Assembly: GCF_900114475.1 (NCBI RefSeq)
Contig: NZ_FOTE01000025.1
Span: forward strand, 1-64,000
Reading direction: 5' to 3'
DNA from: Paenibacillus sp. 1_12
GTDB lineage: Bacteria > Bacillota > Bacilli > Paenibacillales > NBRC-103111
Length of the DNA stretch: 64,000 nucleotides
Translations under genes and position numbers: made by a program
In this document: positions 62,119 through 64,000 of the stretch, piece after piece
How the letters are laid out: every line of letters starts with the position of its first letter
How positions within the stretch are numbered: position 1 is the first letter of the stretch
The notes under the pieces: generated by a model
What the model was told of the DNA's origin: nothing
Databases searched by the model: none
What the model saw: only the letters and a program-made list of their open reading frames with translations

Positions 62119-62943
62119 ATGAGACTTATATTGATAGGTGATTTGCATTTTACGCGGATGGAGAGCGGTACGGAAGAGATGAAGGAGGCAAGCCATAAGG
62201 CATTTTCGATTCTGATCGATTCATTCCTGAACATGAAGGGGCACTTCCATATTTCGTTGGGTGATCTTACACACGAGGGATTGCCCGAGGAGTTCAGCTA
62301 CGTGAACAATCGGATAAGCAGCACGGATTGCAATTTTAAACATGTGCTCGGCAATCACGATACGAATGCTATTCCCAAAGCCGAAATTTTGGCGATTACC
62401 GGACAACAGCGTTACGGCTCCATTGATACGGACGAGGCTATGCTCATCTTCCTCGATTCGACTAAAGAAATGAACAAGTCCGACTGGGGCGGGGAGATCG
62501 ATGCCGAGCAGCTGGAATGGCTTCAAAGCCGATTGGAGCAATCTGGAGAAAAGCCTGTATTTGTTTTCGCGCATCATCCGGTATACGAAACAACTGCACG
62601 CTCAACGGAAGAGAAGCTGTCCATTCATCCGGATATTGATATGAAGGCTGTTTTGAACAAAAAGAAAGGGCTGGGTTTTTACTTCTGTGGACACAATCAT
62701 GTGAACTCGATTGTAAGGCAGGATGGATGGCATTACATACAAAGTGCGGCCTGCCTAGATTTTCCCGCCCTACGTATTGTAGAGTTGAAGGACGGGCAGG
62801 TTAGCATGGAACTGAAAAGGGTAGATGAGGTGGATCTGACGGATTATATTGCTCGATTTAATACGGAAATGCCTGGCTTCCATGTTTCTTCAGACGCGCT
62901 CGGGGAGATTAAGGATTGGAATATGCTAGTAGACGTATACTAA
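62119..62943 (+). CDS. Calcineurin-like metallophosphoesterase (CpdA-like)
   Basis: A 274-residue phosphoesterase with the full dimetal site: LIGDLHF, SLGDLTHEG, VLGNHDT, FAHHPVY and CGHNHV. Such enzymes hydrolyse phosphodi- or monoesters, from cyclic AMP to glycerophosphodiesters and lipid headgroups. ATG 62119 follows GGGAGG. It lies 64 bases after the MFS gene in the same direction, and its link to the GDPD gene suggests a role in phosphate-ester breakdown. The C-terminal extension VDLTDYIARFNTEMPGFHVS is outside the core domain. Confidence 0.9.
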   Translation: MRLILIGDLHFTRMESGTEEMKEASHKAFSILIDSFLNMKGHFHISLGDLTHEGLPEEFSYVNNRISSTDCNFKHVLGNHDTNAIPKAEILAITGQQRYGSIDTDEAMLIFLDSTKEMNKSDWGGEIDAEQLEWLQSRLEQSGEKPVFVFAHHPVYETTARSTEEKLSIHPDIDMKAVLNKKKGLGFYFCGHNHVNSIVRQDGWHYIQSAACLDFPALRIVELKDGQVSMELKRVDEVDLTDYIARFNTEMPGFHVSSDALGEIKDWNMLVDVY

Positions 62944-63050
62944 CAACAAAATAAGGATGCTTGCGAAACAAATCATAGAAAAAGGTAACCTAAGCGCCGT
63001 CGATTTCATAAGTGTTATATTGTCGGAAGTCAAAATCATTGTTACTTTAA

Positions 63051-63078
63051 TAGTCGCGTATATTGCGGCTTTTTTTTA
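63051..63078 (+). terminator. Weak hairpin terminator
   Basis: GTCGC (63053-63057) pairs with GCGGC (63065-63069) with one T-G pair, followed by eight T. It is about 110 bases after the metallophosphoesterase stop. The rest of 62944-63558 shows no gene. Confidence 0.5.
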
Positions 63079-63558
63079 TATAATAAGGTTCTTGTCATTG
63101 TCGATCGAGAACCGTATTACATTTCTGATGAGTATACATAATAAATATTACATATACTTATATTGTCTGTACTAGCTAAGCGAACGAGTAGGATTCCTCA
63201 TAATAATCAGATGAAAACAGGGGGAAATAAATTTGAACTTTCTATTTTCCATATTTGTTCTATTTTATAGACAATATGAAACTCAAAAAACTCATTGTTT
63301 CATTTACAAATGAAAAAACGGAACTTTATTATTTATAAATTCCTGAGCTAAATGATTGTTCTTTGGTTCATCTTATATAGAATGAATTGAGATTAATCAA
63401 GTAGTCCTGACATCCCCACAAAATTGGGTCATGATCATAAAGCTTCGGTATTATTGCACTGAGGCTCTTTAACATGTAGTTAAGAGGCCCAATGACATAC
63501 AATCCATAGTTGACACACATAGCTGATTGACAGTTTTCATGTGAAGTTTATAATGTGG

Positions 63559-63610
63559 TTGACAAGACACCTAATGGTGTCCTATAATCAAAATGACACT
63601 AAACGGTGTC
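63559..63610 (+). promoter_or_regulatory. ArsR-gene promoter with two palindromic operators
   Basis: TTGACA (63559-63564) and TATAAT (63583-63588) are 18 bases apart. GACACCTAATGGTGTC (63566-63581) fills the spacer, and GACACTAAACGGTGTC (63595-63610) follows the -10, 29 bases apart centre to centre. Binding of the downstream repressor would block the promoter. Confidence 0.8.
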
Positions 63611-63748
63611 TAATTGGAGTTAGTCATTTGGAAAGATCTAAATAAGTTTCACTTGTAACAATTATAAGGAGGTGATGAAATTAAAGGCTGTCGCTTCTTA
63701 CCACCAATAGAATTCTATTATAGAAAATAATATTTTGGAGAGAATGTT

Positions 63749-64000
63749 GTGAGCGAGAATGTGTTTGACGCGATTGCTGATCCAACAAGGCGTCGACTGA
63801 TTCGTCTGTTAGCAGAGGCAGAGGAGGTACCGCTTCTTGAATTAACGGCACAATTTCAAATGGGTCGTACAGCGGTATCCAAACATTTGACAATCCTTAA
63901 AGAGGCCGGACTGGTACTTGACCGAAAAGTCGGCAGAGAAACGCGATTTAGGCTAAACGCCTCTCCACTCAGAGAAATTCAAGATTGGGTGGCTTACTAC
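63749..64000 (+). CDS. ArsR family repressor, N-terminal part (runs off window)
   Basis: The gene starts at GTG 63749 eight bases after GGAG and is still open at the window end (84 residues). It opens VSENVFDAIADPTRRRLIRL, with the recognition helix GRTAVSKHLTILKEAGLVLD and the beta wing RKVGRETRFRLN: an ArsR-type winged helix of the subgroup (SdpR/YczG-like) that often precedes an SRPBCC/AHSA1-domain gene. No metal-binding Cys motif is visible in this part. Two matching operators in its own promoter indicate autorepression. Confidence 0.9.
   Translation, partial: MSENVFDAIADPTRRRLIRLLAEAEEVPLLELTAQFQMGRTAVSKHLTILKEAGLVLDRKVGRETRFRLNASPLREIQDWVAYY

Noticed and set aside
62957-63175. Hydrophobic 72-residue frame after the metallophosphoesterase
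   Set aside because: A hairpin with eight T lies inside it, there is no good ribosome site, and the content is low-complexity.
1-64000. CRISPR arrays, tRNA or rRNA genes, riboswitches, transposases and phage genes
   Set aside because: Looked for on both strands; no repeat-spacer pattern, cloverleaf, conserved rRNA stretch, known aptamer core or DDE/integrase motif was recognised.

Overview
The window looks like chromosome of a low-to-mid-GC Gram-positive bacterium, most likely Paenibacillus or a close relative in the Paenibacillaceae. The grounds are strong AAGGAGG-type ribosome binding sites with frequent TTG and GTG starts, a 1,775-residue secreted enzyme ending in three S-layer homology (SLH) domains, two carbohydrate ABC importers without their own ATPase, each beside a membrane-bound one-component AraC regulator, and many GNAT acetyltransferases, Nudix hydrolases and APH-type kinases. 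No rRNA, tRNA, CRISPR array, transposase or phage module was recognised. The species call is inference.

Layout. 0-3.9 kb: a cut-off gene end, a GNAT enzyme, three Nudix hydrolases, a second GNAT and an orphan response-regulator receiver. 4.0-6.8 kb: an EamA exporter divergent from its likely MocR regulator, plus a small conserved-looking protein. 7-13.4 kb: GNAT enzymes, an AraC regulator, a proline dehydrogenase with a one-base frameshift, an APH-type kinase and a short-chain dehydrogenase. 13.5-20.3 kb: a 707-residue predicted nucleotidyltransferase effector with an N-terminal IGNRAMQQLIQR motif, followed by an interrupted ORF, an SF0329-like protein and several decayed genes. 20.6-32.1 kb: a polysaccharide-use locus (lipoprotein, two permeases, AraC sensor-regulator, giant SLH-anchored beta-helix protein). 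32.2-42.9 kb: mixed accessory genes, including a DrrAB-like exporter, a macrolide-type glycosyltransferase, an unusual HD-like/CHAP fusion and a secreted repeat protein. 43-45 kb: a TetR/MFS efflux pair. 45-50 kb: remnants, HAD phosphatases, a lipoprotein hydrolase and a GNAT. 50.3-53.8 kb: a BlaI repressor with an M56/DUF4825 membrane protease, then an MFS carrier. 53.9-62.9 kb: a probable glycerophosphodiester or phosphate-ester scavenging locus (binding protein, two permeases and AraC regulator on minus; glycerophosphodiesterase, MFS carrier and metallophosphoesterase on plus). The window ends inside an ArsR-family gene with two clear operators.

Two themes stand out. First, the mixed accessory stretches (0-20 kb and 32-48 kb) carry an unusual density of decayed or deletion-fused genes without visible mobile elements: a MerR/MFS junction, an SLH remnant behind a perfect Fur box, an internally deleted nucleoside-kinase-like gene, truncated WYL, APH and histidine-phosphatase genes. 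Second, several intergenic hairpins and one 68-bp sequence recur at distant sites. The predicted effector locus at 13.5-16.6 kb is the best candidate for an undescribed system; the HD-like/CHAP fusion at 38.6 kb is second.
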